Part shown: positions 61,063-64,000 of the stretch, in pieces
Layout of the letters: the number at the start of each line of letters is the position of its first letter
How positions within the stretch are numbered: the stretch's first letter is position 1
Source of the DNA: Paralichthys olivaceus
Taxonomy: Eukaryota; Chordata; Actinopteri; Pleuronectiformes; Paralichthyidae
Length of the DNA stretch: 64,000 nucleotides
Direction: 5' to 3'
Assembly: GCF_024713975.1 (NCBI RefSeq)
Contig: NC_091094.1
Span: 9,161,001-9,225,000 of the forward strand
Position numbers and translations under genes: made by a program
Notes under the pieces: generated by a model
What the model saw: the letters and a program-made list of their open reading frames with translations, nothing else
Told to the model about the DNA's origin: nothing
Databases searched by the model: none

Positions 61063-63600
61063 TCACAGCCCTCTGCTGGCGTTGGGTCTCAGCTTGATGA
61101 CCCACTCCCCTCCTGGGTTATTGTTGTACAGATCCTGAAGGTGTGTGTCGGGGTCCAGACAGTGCTCACCTGCAGAAAACACACGTGGAAAATGTGTTAC
61201 CTCAAAGCTGGAGGAGTTGGAATTGTTCACTGCTGAGCTGGTTAAAACGTTTAGGGTTTGTTTTCTTTCAGTTAGAGCTGCAACAAACTGTTTTAAATGT
61301 TTCTTTAAAATATTTAACTGTGCTATAAAAAGGAATTCATGTTTTCAGATGTGTTTTTACTCAGAGTCCAAAGCACAAGTATTCAAGTTTACAGTTACAT
61401 AAACCTGAGCAAAAAGCAAAAATTCATTAAATGATTAACCAATGCACAACTAAAGCATTTAACTACTTGTTCCTATTGTTATGTTGTGATTAGGTGCCAT
61501 ACAAATAAAATGAAAGTTTCGGCTGTGGTATCAATTGACCTGTTACATCAATATAATCTGCATAAACCAGTGATCAAGGTCCAGGTTTAAAATATTTCCA
61601 TCACAGAGTGATGACTGAACGTGTGCTGCTGTTGACCGTGTCGTCTCCTGTGAGAGCACAGACGTGTGTAATAAGCTTTCGTCTGCTCTGATAACTGCAG
61701 ATGCACTCTGCTCGCGTCTCTTTGCCGATTGCACAGTTCATTACATGAGACCTCGCAACCCTCATCAGCTCAATGAGCAGAAAGACATGCAAATGTCAGC
61801 GCTGCTCTGATCACAAGAAACCAGCACAGCCACATTCACTCACCGATGTTCCCGCCCACTTCGTACAGGGCGCAGTCGGGATACGCCACCGAGCCGTTTC
61901 TGCTGAGAGACATAACGCACACGTATCAGGCTCTGTTTCTCTGTGGAGGTGATGTCATACACATAACACTGTTAACGTTTCTAGTTGACATGACTTCGGC
62001 TGGAGAGTTCAAACAGAACGTTGGTGTAGCCAGACTCTGTTTCCTTTACTTTGTAAATGATAACTTGTAGAAGTATAATGCATTGAATTCAATTCCTGAA
62101 TAAATAGGAAGAGTGCACTCAGCATTAATATGAATAGAAAGCTGAGGTCAGCAGGTGTCGTCCTTTAAACGCTGCTTTGTATTGTACCTTCGCATTTTGC
62201 CTTTCCCATTTTCCGGGCTGCGGAGGGACTGGCGGTGGAACTGTGCGAGCAGGTCTGAGGTTCGTGAGTTGATGTTGAGCTGGAACTCCATAGTGCTGCT
62301 CATCAGATCCCCGACCTGGATCTTCACCGTACGACTCTGCTTCAGAAACAAAAAGAGGGAGAGAATATTCAGCACCATAATAAATCTAAATATGAAGGAA
62401 CGGCAGTAAAACTGCGACGTCTCCCGTCAGACATCTCAGTTAAATCACCTTCAGCAGAAGTTACTGATTGAGCAGATTCTATCATCTGTGTGTGATTTGT
62501 GGACGATAACAAGGTCTCTCAAGATTTAAGCAAGTTTTAAACACTGTGAGAATATTACAGCCCAGTATTTGCTTTTCACAGATCAACAAAATAATTTGTT
62601 CCACAGACAAAAGCCCGAAGCTGTTCCATGTGATTGCAAACAAGCAATATGGTGACTGTCAAGAGGAGTAGATGAGAAATGTCATAAAGAGAAAAGATAA
62701 TTTTTTCAAGTAAAAGTCCATCATCAATTCTGCTGGAGCAGCTAAACAGGATGTTATGAAAAAATAAAATAGTTCTTTAGCGTCATTTTGTCTTGAAGAA
62801 CCGTGGCAGAGTTCACTGATATGGCAGCAGCATCATCATCACTACCAACTGACATCAGATGCCTCAAACAGAGGCAGTTTCAGACTTCGCACGAGAGAGG
62901 TTTTGGTGATTTGTTATAAAAATGGAAATGGTCCAAGACAGAAGGAAGAGATTCAGTACAGTAAGCTGAGTGTTGTTGAACCAGCTCACCTCTGAGGTGT
63001 TTTTATCAGGTTTTTCCCGGCTGTCGGTGTGGATCTTCCTCAGCAGGTTCTTGATGCGGCGGTCGTAAAACTGGTAACGTCGGTTGCTGTTCTCGTTCAG
63101 TTTACGCACCTGGCCCATGAGGAAGTTCGGGATCTGAAGAAAATTAAAAAATGGAGCAGTGTTAGAGTGATGCTTTTATTTTTTTCACTAAGAAATTCCC
63201 ACAGAATCTGATCACAGTTAAAGAGTACAGACAAAACTCTTATAACTTTTCTTAAGGTCCACTTACTTGCCAGCAGAGCGATGAACAAGTTAAATGAAAG
63301 CTTTAGCTAATATTTCTTCCCCGAATATGAAATGTCAAATACATGATGACAGATACATGGCTTCTAAATAATGATCCACTTTCAAGCACCCACCGTCCAG
63401 AGCAGGTCCTGGTAGCGGATGAGGAGCCTCATGACATCTGCTGCTTTCTCCGCATGTCCCTTCTCTGCCCCCTCCGTCAGTCTGCTGGGGACGGCCTTAT
63501 GGAGGAAGAGGTTGGGAGCCATGATGGTCGCCACGGCCCACAGGTTCATCCTGTTCCTCTTCTCCCTGGAAACCACCTTACTGAGGAACTCTAGAAGGGC
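61063..63600 (-). CDS. arhgap40: Rho GTPase-activating protein, C-terminal five exons (partial)
   Basis: RhoGAPs speed GTP hydrolysis by Rho-family GTPases. Minus-strand exons in order: 63394-63600, 62990-63133, 62188-62336, 61844-61902, 61063-61169 (666 nt, 221 residues plus TGA), all GT/AG and in phase. The first holds the end of the RhoGAP domain: ALLEFLSKVVSREKRNRMNL, then ATIMAPNLFL and VMRLLIRYQDLLW. The tail LYEVGGNIGEHCLDPDTHLQ, DLYNNNPGGEWVIKL is the conserved C-terminus of the ARHGAP18/28/40 family. The neighbour slc32a1 makes arhgap40 the best paralogue call, since human ARHGAP40 and SLC32A1 are adjacent. The N-terminal part, including the arginine finger, lies beyond the right edge. 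A candidate poly(A) signal (plus TTTATT) is at 59796-59801. Confidence 0.88.
61468..61515 (+). repeat. LINE/SINE-like 3' tail fragment
   Basis: ATGTTGTGATTAGGTGCCAT followed by ACAAATAAAATG resembles the tails at 11166-11262 and 12535-12650. It lies in an arhgap40 intron. Confidence 0.55.
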
Positions 63601-64000
63601 CTGGCGGAGACACGGATACATGATGCTGTTTTAGAATTTGTTTTTAAATAAAGTCAGAGAAGAGTTTTGAGCCAACACCACTTGTTTGTACAGAGTTGAA
63701 AGATTCGGCTGAATGATGTGTAAATGTCTTTGAACAGAGCAACTGAAGCTCAGACTGGAGTACAGTGAATAATCAGGATGACTGAAACACCTGAAGTGTG
63801 TTGATGCACAGGAGGTTTCAGCTGCCTCCACTGGAGTCAGAGCAATTACATCAGGTGGGTTTCAAGCCTCTGGATGCTGGAAGCGGAGCTGACTGCACAC
63901 TTGTGTCAGTGAGAGTGAGTCATCATGGGTAATGTAAGTCATTATATAACACAGCAGAGTGTTTTAAGTGTGGATTAAAAGCAGCTCAATGTGACATCGT
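63601..64000. other. Presumed arhgap40 intron at the right edge
   Basis: No further exon of the RhoGAP domain was recognised before the window ends. Confidence 0.45.

Overview
This window is teleost fish nuclear DNA, probably from a percomorph. Genes have short conserved vertebrate exons with GT/AG introns. The rest is AT-rich and full of (GT)n, (AT)n and (TATC)n microsatellites and of dispersed repeats familiar from bony fish. Six protein genes can be recognised, two of them cut by the window edges. No rRNA, tRNA, CRISPR array or intact transposon was seen.

Left part (1-9386, minus): the first four coding exons of a Gs-alpha gene (gnas). The 3' part lies beyond the left edge, and a CpG-rich promoter region lies at about 10.3-10.9 kb. 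Middle left (15.5-25.1 kb, plus): tubb1, a divergent haematopoietic-type beta-tubulin, with a TATA promoter abutting repeat-derived DNA, then prelid3b (slmo2), a mitochondrial lipid-transfer protein. Middle (27.6-32.4 kb, plus): aurka, the mitotic kinase, behind a G2/M-style promoter that abuts a roughly 570-bp tetranucleotide array. Then on the minus strand come slc32a1 (VGAT, 36.2-38.9 kb) and, at the right edge, the C-terminal exons of an ARHGAP18/28/40-family RhoGAP, most likely arhgap40 (61.1-63.6 kb).

All six have human counterparts on chromosome 20 (GNAS-TUBB1-PRELID3B, AURKA, SLC32A1-ARHGAP40), so this is a rearranged but recognisable human-20q syntenic block. ATP5F1E, CTSZ, NELFCD and CSTF1, which neighbour these genes in human, were not found here. 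The genes do not form a pathway; they are linked by ancestry.

The 22 kb between slc32a1 and arhgap40 holds no convincing coding sequence. It contains many microsatellites and several unique, homeodomain/POU-motif-rich stretches that look like candidate conserved regulatory elements, plausibly for slc32a1. This is an inference without alignment. I found no clear new biological system. The observations most worth checking are the aurka promoter architecture, the divergent gnas exon, the extended tubb1 tail, a TATA box pointing away from slc32a1, two strong hairpins sharing a core, and twin giant (GT)n arrays around a 124-bp unique spacer.
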